A stretch of 64,000 nucleotides of DNA from Propionibacteriaceae bacterium (GTDB taxonomy: Bacteria; Actinomycetota; Actinomycetes; Propionibacteriales; Propionibacteriaceae), in the NCBI GenBank assembly GCA_031261455.1, contig JAISJP010000023.1, positions 124,001-188,000 on the forward strand. The letters are read 5' to 3'. This document shows, one piece after another, positions 37,961-48,196 of the stretch. Each line of letters starts with the position of its first letter. Position 1 is the first letter of the stretch. The position numbers and the translations under genes were made by a program. The notes beneath the pieces are model-generated. The model saw only the letters and a program-made list of their open reading frames with translations, was not told the DNA's origin and searched no databases.

Positions 37961-38869
37961 ATGGCAGGGGCAATCTACGAATTCTTCGGCTACCGGGCAG
38001 TCGATGACTCTAACGAAGCAAAGGCAGCACCTGCGAGCGCAGAGTGCCCATTCTTAGGCGAAAAGTGTGAGAAAACCCTTAACGACAGGGCGATTTCCGG
38101 GGCATGTTCCATCAAACCAATGACTTCTCCTCCTGTTATCTGCTGTCCAATCAGGCTTTATGCTGACGATTACAAAATCCTCCAGCACATAGCTGATCTG
38201 GCCTTCGAGACGCCAAATCTAGAGCTTGTGTCCGGCCCTTCCGCCCGAAAGACAGCCCTGAGAGAGCACAAGCCAACTATTGGGGTCTTCGGAAAGCGTT
38301 GGGGCGGAGAACTCCATCTGCCCAAGAAGAGCGGGCACGGCAACTACTTCGTCGATTGGATACTCGCCTTGGTATCCGCTGATGGCGAACTTCAAGAGTT
38401 TGTTGCAATCGAAGTGCAAACAATGGACACGACCGGCAACTACCGTCCCGGGCGGCTCGCCCTCTTAGACGGCAGACGAGAACTAGTGCGCACAACAGTT
38501 GGCATCAACTGGGAAAACGTATCGAAACGGATCATCCCTCAGTTGGTCTACAAGGGCCAGGTACTCCAACGCGAAGAATTGTGTCGGCGAGGCCTTTTCT
38601 TCGTCTCTCCCAAACCTGTGCTAGATCACATCATGGAGCGCCTTGGAGGAGCCTTACCCAGTTTCCCAACAAACCGAGCATCCATTACCTTCCTCGCGTA
38701 CGACTATGACAGCAGTGTGGAGGCCTCCAAGGGCTCTATCATTCCTCTCACTATCGTTGAAAAACTTCCTACATCAGTGGAGAAGCTGAAGGAGTCATTC
38801 AACAACGTTACGTTGGAAGAGACCAACGTGTACCAAGCAGCGATTGAGGCAGCGCTCAGCGGGATCTAG
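37961..38869 (+). CDS. NotI-family type II restriction endonuclease
   Basis: Restriction enzyme of 302 residues with the NotI-like pattern: an N-terminal iron-binding site of cysteines (C29, C36, C49, C61/62 in SAECPF, EKCEKT, GACSIK, VICCPI) and a PD-(D/E)XK variant with Asp132 (NYFVDWILAL), Glu151 and Gln153 (VAIEVQTMD). NotI recognises GCGGCCGC, but recognition here cannot be inferred. It follows the methyltransferase gene after 3 bases, on the same strand, as a typical modification-restriction pair. Confidence 0.85.
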   Translation: MAGAIYEFFGYRAVDDSNEAKAAPASAECPFLGEKCEKTLNDRAISGACSIKPMTSPPVICCPIRLYADDYKILQHIADLAFETPNLELVSGPSARKTALREHKPTIGVFGKRWGGELHLPKKSGHGNYFVDWILALVSADGELQEFVAIEVQTMDTTGNYRPGRLALLDGRRELVRTTVGINWENVSKRIIPQLVYKGQVLQREELCRRGLFFVSPKPVLDHIMERLGGALPSFPTNRASITFLAYDYDSSVEASKGSIIPLTIVEKLPTSVEKLKESFNNVTLEETNVYQAAIEAALSGI

Positions 38870-38884
38870 TCGAAAGGGCTGACT

Positions 38885-40603
38885 GTGGAGATCAGGAAAT
38901 TCTCGGTAAAACGTTACCGATCAATTCAAAGTGCGGAAGTCACTTTGAGCAGGTTCTCTGTATTAGCTGGTCCAAACAACGAAGGAAAATCAAATGTTCT
39001 ACGAGCTATGGTTCTTGGAACTCAGACTCTTGTAGAGCACGCGAAGGGAAGAACATCTGGGGGCGATTCTCGCATCCGTCGATCCTCTTACTCGGAGCGG
39101 ACAGGTATTGACTACCGCTGGGAACGCGACTTCCCTCTCTCGCTGAGAGATTCAAGGTTTTTGACCACGGAAATCACGTTCCACTATGAACTTGATGCTG
39201 AGGAACAAGAACACTTCTCCCGTCAAATTGGGACACGCAACAATGAGACACTTCGAATCAGAATCACCTTCAAGAGGGGAACCCCACAACCAGCCATTAC
39301 AGTCCTAAAGCAACGCTCAGGCCCCAAATTAACCGCACGTTCAGAGGAAGTTGCAGAGTTCATCGGAAGTCGGCTAGGAGTCGAGTATGTCTCAGGCGTT
39401 AGAACAGCTGAAGATGCTAGCCAGGTAGTGCAGCGTCTTCTTGATGATGAGCTATCCGCACTAGAAATAGATGAGAATTATTGCATCGCTGCAAAAGCAA
39501 TCGAAGACCTCCAAGTTGAGCGTCTCAAGAAAGTTGGCAGCGATATTACAGAAACTCTTACTTCGTTTCTTCCGGAGATAAAATCTGTCCGAGCCCAATC
39601 GGTCCAAGCACGGTACCGCAATCTCACCATTCCGCGCTTGGCCGATCTTTTGGTGGATGATGGGGCAGAGACATCTCTCAGCGCAAAAGGAGATGGTGTT
39701 CAGTCTCTGGCAGCAATCGCCCTGCTAAGAAGGGCGGCAATCGATCACCGCGCCGCGCGGTTTGTATTAGCAATAGAAGAACCTGAGGCTCATCTACACC
39801 CCCGCGCGGTGCGCCGACTTCGACCGATTCTTGAACAGATAGCTGCCGAACAACAAGTAGTAATAACTACCCACAGCCCTCTTCTCATTGACCCCACAGA
39901 TTTGGAATCGACGGTCTTAGTGCAAAACAGCGTTGCCAAGGTGCCAAAAGACTTAGCCGAAGTGCGGCGGTGTCTTGGAGTTGAGCTTCAGGACAATCTC
40001 CGATCAGCAGCAGTCGCCCTAGTTGTAGAGGGAATGAATGATGTCGCTGTTGTATCGAAAATGTTGGCATCGATGGACAATGACCTTGCCCAGGCTCTCA
40101 AGAATGGTCTCCTTGCTCTAGAGCCTCTGGGCGGGGGAGGACTAAATCTGACCTACCACCTATCCCAACACTCCATGAGTGCTTGTCGATCCTTTGTATT
40201 GGTTGACAACGACAAAGAGGGAAAAGCTGCGATTCAGAAGGCTACCAAGTCAGGGCTCTTGGATGAGTCAGACTATCTCTTGACATCAACGCATCGTCTA
40301 GAGTCGGAGCTTGAGGACCTCATAAGACCGTCGATTTACTTGCAGGCTTTGTGCGACAAATTTGAGATCATTATTACTGAAGATGACCTTGAGAATTCTG
40401 AAGGCAAGTGGTCTGATCGGTTAAAGTCCCTCCTGAAGAGAAAAGGGAAACTGGGAAACTCCTCCGAGGAGGCCAGCGCAAAAGAGATAGTTGCGAAGAC
40501 TGTCAGCCGTGTTGACGGCGTTGTAGTTCGAGAGGACTGTATGGAATTGGTAGAGACTCTGGTAGTTCAGTTGCGGAGAAAACTTAAGCTGGGCGATAAG
40601 TAG
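38885..40603 (+). CDS. OLD-family ATP-dependent nuclease (AAA ATPase plus TOPRIM)
   Basis: Protein of 572 residues. An SMC/RecF-type ATPase domain has Walker A GPNNEGKSN (residues 29-37) and Walker B VLAIEEPEAHLHPR near residue 295, with the ABC-like signature SLSAKGDGVQSL. A TOPRIM domain follows: ALVVEGMNDVAVV near residue 380 and FVLVDNDKEGK near residue 440. This layout is that of OLD nucleases, including GajA of Gabija. No UvrD-like GajB partner is present. The GTG start follows the NotI-type gene by 15 bases, so it is part of the same operon and probably adds an anti-phage nuclease to the restriction system. Confidence 0.88.
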   Translation: MEIRKFSVKRYRSIQSAEVTLSRFSVLAGPNNEGKSNVLRAMVLGTQTLVEHAKGRTSGGDSRIRRSSYSERTGIDYRWERDFPLSLRDSRFLTTEITFHYELDAEEQEHFSRQIGTRNNETLRIRITFKRGTPQPAITVLKQRSGPKLTARSEEVAEFIGSRLGVEYVSGVRTAEDASQVVQRLLDDELSALEIDENYCIAAKAIEDLQVERLKKVGSDITETLTSFLPEIKSVRAQSVQARYRNLTIPRLADLLVDDGAETSLSAKGDGVQSLAAIALLRRAAIDHRAARFVLAIEEPEAHLHPRAVRRLRPILEQIAAEQQVVITTHSPLLIDPTDLESTVLVQNSVAKVPKDLAEVRRCLGVELQDNLRSAAVALVVEGMNDVAVVSKMLASMDNDLAQALKNGLLALEPLGGGGLNLTYHLSQHSMSACRSFVLVDNDKEGKAAIQKATKSGLLDESDYLLTSTHRLESELEDLIRPSIYLQALCDKFEIIITEDDLENSEGKWSDRLKSLLKRKGKLGNSSEEASAKEIVAKTVSRVDGVVVREDCMELVETLVVQLRRKLKLGDK

Positions 40604-40695
40604 CTGCTCAACGAATTAGCGCATTCGTCTACCTCGCCACAATTGCCGCAGATAGTTTGTCGTAACCGCTCAAAAGATGTTCGTGGGCAACCTCT
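40604..40695. other. Short gap between OLD gene and right IS3 remnant
   Basis: AT-richer non-coding stretch at the right end of the cassette, ending at the IS left terminus at 40696. No gene or clear terminator is visible in it. Confidence 0.6.
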
Positions 40696-41130
40696 TGGTA
40701 ATGTCCTGGTGCCTTTTTCTTGATCAGGGTGGTGTGAGAGTCTTATCCATGATGGGAGGGGGACTCGATGATGAAGAGTGGGAAGCATGGGCCGGAGCAG
40801 ATTGTGCGTTTGTTGCAGGATGCGGATCGGCTGCTGGTTGAGGGTCTGCCGGTCGCGGAGGTGGCACGGCAGCTTGGTGTGGTGCAGCAGACGTATTACC
40901 GGTGGCGTAACCAGTCTGGTGGTTTGAAAGCCGAGGATGCTAAGGAGTTGAAGCGGCTGAAGGTGGAGAATGGTCACGTTGGGGCGGTTTCTGGTGGAAG
41001 CAGGTCTGGAGCAGGCTGTTTTGAAGGAGTTGGTTGAGGGAAGCGTCTGAGCCCGGCTAGGTGCCGAGGCGGCGACGTAAACGCCGTTTGGGTGAGTCCA
41101 GCCGGTTCTCGCTGGGTTGTGCTTGGGCTG
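40696..41130 (+). mobile_element. IS3-family element remnant: left terminal repeat and broken orfA
   Basis: The left terminus TGGTAATGTCC at 40696 pairs imperfectly (about 15 of the first 25 bases) with the right terminus of the remnant ending at 36401. orfA begins at ATG 40771 (MKSGKHGPEQIVRLLQDADR) with the HTH QQTYYRWRNQ, but the frame is shifted near 40975 so that the rest reads only in another frame (LVEAGLEQAVLKELVEG). The orfB beginning is degenerate and the element stops near 41130. Confidence 0.78.
40771..41130 (+). pseudogene. IS3 OrfA-like transposase pseudogene (frameshifted)
   Basis: The N-terminal half is intact and carries the helix-turn-helix (EVARQLGVVQQTYYRWRN). After LKRLKVENG the continuation lies in a different frame (LVEAGLEQAVLKELVEG), so at least one indel has occurred near 40975. 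The orfB start that should overlap it is not recoverable. Confidence 0.75.
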
Positions 41131-41297
41131 CTCAGAGGACTTGCGCCGGTGTCTTCCGGCGATGATGTGCCGCACGGTGCAATAGCTGTGCCGTGGCCGC
41201 CAGCCTCAACAACCGCTGAATAGTTGGGGCTAAGCCCATCCATTTGCCGGACCCCTGCGGTGTAGAGGTAGTGGCGTGGAATGCGGATACTAGGAGC

Positions 41298-41690
41298 CTA
41301 GAACTCGACCGTGCGGGGCTCTCCGCCAAACGTCGAGAATACCGCAGTTCCGCTCGTGAAGGCATAGGCTTCCGTCTTGCCGTCATCAGCAGAGTACAGG
41401 CTTTTCAGGTTGGGGTAGACGTCAAGCATCGCTTGGTTTATCTCCACGGAACGCTGGGCGAAGGCCTGGCCGCTGATGCGCACCCAAGATTCGCCGTCGT
41501 AGGCGCAGATGGCGACGTTCGGGTTGACGTCGATCTGGTGAGCGACCGGCTTGGTGTTCGCCGTCTGGAACATCAGTTGCCCGTTGATGATGGCCAGCGT
41601 GCCAAACGGGCGCACCTGTGGGGCGTCGCCGTCCACGGTCGCCAAGAAGTAGAACTTGCACTTCGCGACGAAGTCAACGATCTCTTGCAT
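41298..41690 (-). CDS. Pyridoxamine 5'-phosphate oxidase family protein
   Basis: Small flavin-binding split-barrel protein of 130 residues: FYFLATVDGDAPQVRPFG near residue 12 and LMFQTANTKPVAHQ are typical of the PNPOx-like family, which binds FMN or F420. It is too short and lacks key residues for a true PdxH. It lies just 9 bases upstream of the oxidoreductase gene stop region on the same strand, so it may be co-transcribed. Function is not known beyond cofactor-binding family. Confidence 0.85.
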   Translation of the reverse strand: MQEIVDFVAKCKFYFLATVDGDAPQVRPFGTLAIINGQLMFQTANTKPVAHQIDVNPNVAICAYDGESWVRISGQAFAQRSVEINQAMLDVYPNLKSLYSADDGKTEAYAFTSGTAVFSTFGGEPRTVEF

Positions 41691-41699
41691 ATGGTGGGG

Positions 41700-42725
41700 T
41701 CACTTTCTTTCTTGAGGGTACGCGACGCCCAACTGGGCGCGGATGGCGTCGGTGATACGCAACACTTCAACTGTGTCGGCCCATGAGATTGCTGAGCTTT
41801 GAGTGTGGCCGTCCTTGATGCAGCGTGCGGCCTCGGCGGCTTGGAACTGGAAACCGCCCTCCACGGCCGTCTTCAGCGTCACCGGGTCGCCGTTGAGTGG
41901 GGTGAACGTCACATCCTGTGGACGATAGAACCAGCCGGGGATGTCCACGCGGGCCTCAGTGCCGGTGATGGTGGCGGCGTTCGTACCACGAGCCGACATG
42001 TCGACGAGCGATTGAGCGTAGCGTCCCTGAGAGAAGTGCAGGGTGATGGCCTCGCGCAGGTCCACGCCAGTGGTGGTCAGCACGCCCTCCGCATGTACGT
42101 CGACGGGAGTACCCAGCAGGTAGTGGAAGAACGACAACGGATAAATGCCCAAGTCAAGCAGTGCTCCACCGGCGAGGGAGGCGTTCATCATGCGGCGCTC
42201 CGGGTCGAGGTTCAGCGACTGGGTGTGGTCGGCGTGGACTCCAGAGATCTGGCCAAGCGCGCCGGTCTCAATGAGGTGGCGGGTGGCGGTGTAGTGCGGC
42301 AGGAACCGGGACCACATCGCCTCGCACGCGAACAGATTGCCCGCTACAGCGTGGGCGAACATCTCCTCGGCCTGCGCAGCGTTCATCGCAAACGCCTTCT
42401 CGACCAGCACCGGCTTGCCCGCGTCTAGGGCAAGCATGGCGCTCGCGTGATGCTCCGAGTGCGGGTTGGCTACGTAGATGGCGTCGATATCCGGGTCCGA
42501 GACTAGTTGAATGTAAGAGCCGTAGGCCCGCTCAATGCCGTACTCGGAGGCAAATGCCTGTGCTCGAGTGAGGTCACGGGAACCGACGGCCAGAATGCGC
42601 GACTTGGTGTACTGGTGCACCTCGCGCGTGAACCTGTTTGCTATGTGACCGGGAGCGATGATGCCCCAGTTGATGGCGGGAGCCTCTGCCGGATCGGGAG
42701 TTGCAGGAATTGCGAATTCGCTCAT
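41700..42725 (-). CDS. Gfo/Idh/MocA-family oxidoreductase
   Basis: NAD(P)-dependent sugar or inositol dehydrogenase-type enzyme of 341 residues. The Rossmann start NWGIIAPGHIANRFTREV carries a variant dinucleotide loop (GxxAxGxI-like), and VEKAFAMNAAQAEEMF contains the family EKP-type segment with Lys as the catalytic base (here EKA). Segment GGALLDLGIYPLSFFHYLLG is the second family hallmark. ATG 42725 is supported; the frame extends to 42878 without family match. Substrate unknown. Confidence 0.9.
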   Translation of the reverse strand: MSEFAIPATPDPAEAPAINWGIIAPGHIANRFTREVHQYTKSRILAVGSRDLTRAQAFASEYGIERAYGSYIQLVSDPDIDAIYVANPHSEHHASAMLALDAGKPVLVEKAFAMNAAQAEEMFAHAVAGNLFACEAMWSRFLPHYTATRHLIETGALGQISGVHADHTQSLNLDPERRMMNASLAGGALLDLGIYPLSFFHYLLGTPVDVHAEGVLTTTGVDLREAITLHFSQGRYAQSLVDMSARGTNAATITGTEARVDIPGWFYRPQDVTFTPLNGDPVTLKTAVEGGFQFQAAEAARCIKDGHTQSSAISWADTVEVLRITDAIRAQLGVAYPQERK

Positions 42726-42944
42726 GGCGTCAAGAATACTGTGTCGGACGGTCCCGCACTGGCAGTTTGGGATGACGATGGTATGGACTCTGCTCCTAAA
42801 GCGCAGGGGGACGGGAGAGCATACGCAGTACGACGGAGGAGCACGCTGGCAGCGGGCTGAAGTCGGCTGGTTCCCCAAGAACTAGCAGTAAATCTGGGAC
42901 ACCCGCACTCCTGTCGCACCCGAAGTGGAGTAGGGTAAGTAGAC
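42726..42944. other. Non-coding region upstream of leuA leader
   Basis: Gap between the oxidoreductase start and the leu leader peptide. It must hold the oxidoreductase promoter (leftward) and the leuA promoter (rightward). No gene is supported. Confidence 0.6.
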
Positions 42945-44866
<1,922 letters not shown>

Positions 44867-45032
44867 TACCTCGACATCTGAGGCGTGGGCGTGCGTTCTG
44901 AGGCCGAAGCAGGTGGCTGAGCGCTCAAACGCTCAAAGGGTGAACTACAAAGCAAGTATATTGTAACCTTTTGCATATGGGACTCTGCTTACAATTGTCC
45001 TGACTCTGAGAACGTGCGTTGGGGGGCGAAAC

Positions 45033-46286
45033 ATGGGGTTTCTTGACCAAGCGATAGTGTCGATCATTTTCGGCACGGTGATCTCCGTGATTGCCTTCGT
45101 GCCCATCGTCTGGCTTCAGTTCATCCGCTACGGCAGGATGAGCGGCTCGCGCCTGACTTGGTTGGTCGCGGGCATGGTTTACCTGACGGCAATTGTCACC
45201 TACACCCTGTTCCCGCTGCCCGATACGTCCGGCAACTTCTGCGACGCACACCCACGCAGCTTCATCCTGAATCCGCTCACTTACTTCCGCGACATGTGGC
45301 ACGACTTCGGCGGCAACATTGGGGCCATGGTCGACTCGTGGGCCATGCTGCAGATGGTTTTCAACGTGGCACTTTTCGTCCCGTTGGGCATCATCGTTCA
45401 CCAACTGTGGAACTCCAACGTCATTGTCGGCACCCTCGTCGGGTTTGCAATGTCGCTGTTGGTCGAGATGACCCAATACACCGGCAACTGGTGGTTGGAA
45501 CCGTGCAGTTATCGCGTGGCCGACATAAATGACCTCATGACCAACACTTTTGGCGCCTTCCTTGGGGCGGTGGTTGCCTCACTGCTGCCGCGACTGGCAG
45601 GTGACACTGCCGAACTGGTCGAGCAGCGCGGCGTGGCTCGGCCAGTCACCCGTGGCCGCCGTTGGATGGGGCAGTTCTTCGACATCGGTTACTACTGGCT
45701 CCTTGACCTCATGGCCACCATGGGCGCCATGCTGGTGGTGCTAGCGCATCGGGTCCTCACCGATGGGCGACACACGACCTTGGAAGAGGGCGCTGCGGGA
45801 GCAGGAAGTGCCCTAGCCAGCGCCGTTTCACGTGACTGGGTGCAGGCCACAATCGCAGGCCTGTGTTTGCTGCTAGTCCTCATGCCAGCGTTCATCGGCT
45901 CCGGAGCGTCGCTAGGACAACGGACCGTACACCTGAAACCCGTCGCGCCGGGCAACTCGCGCACGCGTCTCGTGCTGCGAGCACTGCTTGTGCAAGGACT
46001 GTTGGTGACACTGTCCGGGCTGGGCAGCGTCGTGGCCGGATTCAGCGACATTATCTTCCCTGCGCCAGCCGTGATTGTCGTTGTGTCGTTGCTGTGGGTG
46101 CTGTTCACCCCACGCGGCTTCAGCTGTGTGCTCACCGGCTGTCGTATTGAGGACTCTAGATGGACCGGCCAACCGTCTGGTCTTCCTGTGGCAGGTCGGG
46201 ATGACGATTCTGAGGACTTCGGCGAGGCTGAAGACCCGTCTGAAGAGTTTGACGCAAGGCAAGACGACGGTGACGAGGGACTCTGA
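45033..46286 (+). CDS. VanZ-like and RDD domain fusion membrane protein
   Basis: Membrane protein of 417 residues. The N-terminal half is VanZ-like (the MVFNVALFVPLGIIVH motif and RVADINDLMTNTFGAFLGA near residue 165). The C-terminal half is an RDD-type domain (ASLGQRTVHLKPVAPG). The tail is very acidic (DDDSEDFGEAEDPSEEFD). VanZ domains are linked to glycopeptide tolerance, RDD to transport or stress; this pair's role is unknown. The ATG at 45033 has GGGGGGCGAAAC before it. An inverted repeat (ATTGTAA at 44960, TTACAAT at 44989) lies upstream as a possible operator. Confidence 0.85.
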   Translation: MGFLDQAIVSIIFGTVISVIAFVPIVWLQFIRYGRMSGSRLTWLVAGMVYLTAIVTYTLFPLPDTSGNFCDAHPRSFILNPLTYFRDMWHDFGGNIGAMVDSWAMLQMVFNVALFVPLGIIVHQLWNSNVIVGTLVGFAMSLLVEMTQYTGNWWLEPCSYRVADINDLMTNTFGAFLGAVVASLLPRLAGDTAELVEQRGVARPVTRGRRWMGQFFDIGYYWLLDLMATMGAMLVVLAHRVLTDGRHTTLEEGAAGAGSALASAVSRDWVQATIAGLCLLLVLMPAFIGSGASLGQRTVHLKPVAPGNSRTRLVLRALLVQGLLVTLSGLGSVVAGFSDIIFPAPAVIVVVSLLWVLFTPRGFSCVLTGCRIEDSRWTGQPSGLPVAGRDDDSEDFGEAEDPSEEFDARQDDGDEGL

Positions 46287-46432
46287 GACATCGAGCAACC
46301 ACATGAAGGGCCAGCGACAAGCCAGGACAGCGTTTCTGAGCACTTGTGAGGATTGTGGACAAAAAGTGTTGTCCGTAGAAACTCATCAACACCCATAGCG
46401 CCGACGCGCGCCCAGGTTCAAGACTGGTAGTC

Positions 46433-47206
46433 ATGAACCTCACAGACGCTCCTCGTCTCAGCAAAGAAGATGAGATTGAACTGGCAAAACGAATCGAGGC
46501 GGGCGTGTACGCGGCGCATCTCGTTCAGCAACAAACGGCCAGCGTTCCCGCTGACGTCCCCACGAGCACTTGCGCTTGCACTGGTGACACGGGCGCGCCC
46601 AGCGACCAGATCCCGTCCCCAGCAGGCACCAGCCTGAGCAAAGAAGAACTACTCCAAGTTGTGCGCGACGGTGAGGATGCTTGGGCAAGCTTCTTTACCG
46701 CAAACATGCCGCTGGTGGTCCACATGGCCGCCTCATGGAACAGGCCAGGGCAACAGGTCAACATGGAAGACCGCGTGCAGGAGGGGAGCGTCGCGCTGCT
46801 TAAGGCGATGGCCTGTTGGGACTATGCTCGCGGCATCCCTTTTGGCACGTTCGCCCGGATGCACATCAACTCCGCAACCCGACCGGGTCTTGCGCGCACA
46901 GAGGTGCCGCTGCCTGATGAACTGTCGCAAGCGACAACGCGTGAGAGTGCCCTCTCTTCTGCGCTCAGACATGCCACAGATGCTCATCACGAGATTCTGT
47001 CTGACGCGTGGGAGCGTCTGTCACTGTGGCAGCGTCACGTGCTGACGCTGCGGTTCGGACTGCGGGGAGACGAGCCGTGCAGTTACACCAGACTGGCGGA
47101 GCATCTCGGAGTAAGCTATCGTGAAGCTAGACGCCTTGAACGCAGTGCCCTGAGCCACCTTGAAGAGTGTTCCGTTGCGGAACGTTACGCGTGTGCCGCA
47201 GTTTGA
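46433..47206 (+). CDS. Divergent sigma-70 family RNA polymerase sigma factor
   Basis: Sigma factor of 257 residues. Region 1.2 (LSKEDEIELAKRIEAG) and region 2 (FFTANMPLVVHMAASW, with EDRVQEGSVALLKAMACWDY) are present, then the weakly conserved FGTFARMHINSATRP in place of the usual YATWWIRQAI of the -10-binding helix. A region 4 HTH (YTRLAEHLGVSYREARRLERSAL) is intact. A typical region 3 is lacking. This is not a housekeeping factor; its missing canonical W-W-I-R in region 2.4 predicts a changed -10 preference. It lies just upstream of rplU, a place where rne is often found. Confidence 0.85.
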   Translation: MNLTDAPRLSKEDEIELAKRIEAGVYAAHLVQQQTASVPADVPTSTCACTGDTGAPSDQIPSPAGTSLSKEELLQVVRDGEDAWASFFTANMPLVVHMAASWNRPGQQVNMEDRVQEGSVALLKAMACWDYARGIPFGTFARMHINSATRPGLARTEVPLPDELSQATTRESALSSALRHATDAHHEILSDAWERLSLWQRHVLTLRFGLRGDEPCSYTRLAEHLGVSYREARRLERSALSHLEECSVAERYACAAV

Positions 47207-47425
47207 CCGCTAGCCTTGGCGTCGCGTAAGATGTTCTCTCGGTGCTCTGTGCGGCATTGTGTTGCGTATGCCTTGCGTCTTTTTGCTCTTTTCTTGAGGG
47301 TTAACGGCGTTTGACTCAGCTTTTCGCAACGCGTGACACAAGTTCCAAGAACAGAAGATAGTCGGATATTCGTCGCGGTCAGGCAAGAGCTTGGCGGGTG
47401 ACGCAAGCGGAAGCGAGTTCCTAAG
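47207..47425. other. Upstream region of rplU
   Basis: A 219-base gap preceding the rplU-rpmA operon. It probably contains the operon promoter. No r-protein leader structure was recognised with confidence. Confidence 0.5.
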
Positions 47426-47734
47426 GTGTACGCGATTGTGCGCAGTGGCAGCCGTCAACACAGAGTTGAGGTCGGCAGTGTCCTCAATATTGATGAGCTT
47501 GAACTGGACGAGGGAGCTACCATTGAGCTGCCAGTAGTGATGCTTGTGGACGGCGATACGCTGACCACCGATGCGGCAAAGTTGGCTACCGCCAAGGTCA
47601 CCGCTGAGGTTGTCGGTGCTACTCGTGGCCCGAAGATCCACATCTTGAAGTTCAAGAACAAGATCGGCTACCGCAGGCATCAGGGGCATCGTCAGCACTA
47701 CACCGCGGTCAAGATCACGGGTATCGCCGCCTGA
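47426..47734 (+). CDS. rplU: 50S ribosomal protein L21
   Basis: Large-subunit ribosomal protein, 102 residues: VYAIVRSGSRQHRVEVG, GPKIHILKFKNKIGYRR and GHRQHYTAVKI are the family hallmarks. GTG start at 47426. It forms the usual operon with rpmA and, further on, obgE and proB. Confidence 0.97.
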   Translation: MYAIVRSGSRQHRVEVGSVLNIDELELDEGATIELPVVMLVDGDTLTTDAAKLATAKVTAEVVGATRGPKIHILKFKNKIGYRRHQGHRQHYTAVKITGIAA

Positions 47735-47789
47735 GCCTTGAGGCTCGGCGCACAATAGACTTTCGTTTGGGTTAGATGGAGGATTTGAG

Positions 47790-48041
47790 ATGGCACATAA
47801 GAAGGGCGCATCCAGTTCGCGCAACGGTCGCGACTCGAACGCACAGCGTCTCGGCGTAAAGCGCTTCGGCGGACAGCAGGTCAACGCGGGCGAGATCATC
47901 TTGCGTCAGCGTGGCACCCACTTCCATCCGGGCGACGGCGTTGGCCGTGGTGGCGACGACACGCTTTTCGCGTTGGTCGCTGGCAAGGTGCAGTTCGGTG
48001 TGAAGCGCGGTCGTCGCGTCATCAACATCGACGTAGCATAG
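47790..48041 (+). CDS. rpmA: 50S ribosomal protein L27
   Basis: Large-subunit protein of 83 residues lying at the peptidyl transferase centre: [41 protein letters not shown]. The start has no N-terminal cleaved extension of the Firmicutes type. It is followed by two hairpins before obgE. Confidence 0.97.
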   Translation: MAHKKGASSSRNGRDSNAQRLGVKRFGGQQVNAGEIILRQRGTHFHPGDGVGRGGDDTLFALVAGKVQFGVKRGRRVINIDVA

Positions 48042-48050
48042 CTTTTTGAT

Positions 48051-48088
48051 GAACTTGAGGGTTCGCACTTTCGCGAGCCCTCGAGTTC
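48051..48088 (+). terminator. Hairpin 1 between rpmA and obgE
   Basis: GAACTTGAGGGTTCGC (48051-48066) pairs with GCGAGCCCTCGAGTTC (48073-48088): a 16-bp stem with two G-U pairs and a 6-base loop. It starts ten bases after the rpmA stop. It can serve as a terminator or processing/stability element separating ribosomal genes from obgE-proB. Confidence 0.75.
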
Positions 48089-48100
48089 AGCGGCAGTTCG

Positions 48101-48146
48101 GGACGGGTACGCCAGAGCCTCCTAGCGGGGTCTTGGGTTCCCGTCC
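48101..48146 (+). terminator. Hairpin 2 between rpmA and obgE
   Basis: GGACGGG (48101-48107) pairs with CCCGTCC (48140-48146), a 7-bp stem with a 32-base loop, 51 bases before the obgE ATG. It is weaker than hairpin 1. Confidence 0.45.
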
Positions 48147-48196
48147 TCTACTGTTTAACTTGGCATTGATTTCAAGAGACAAGGGGAACCAGCAAG

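Noticed and set aside
35301..41300. An attachment-site duplication of the tRNA-Val-UAC 3' end marking an integrated island
   Set aside because: I looked for a repeat of the T-arm and acceptor end near the right side of the accessory segment and found none; no integrase gene is present either.
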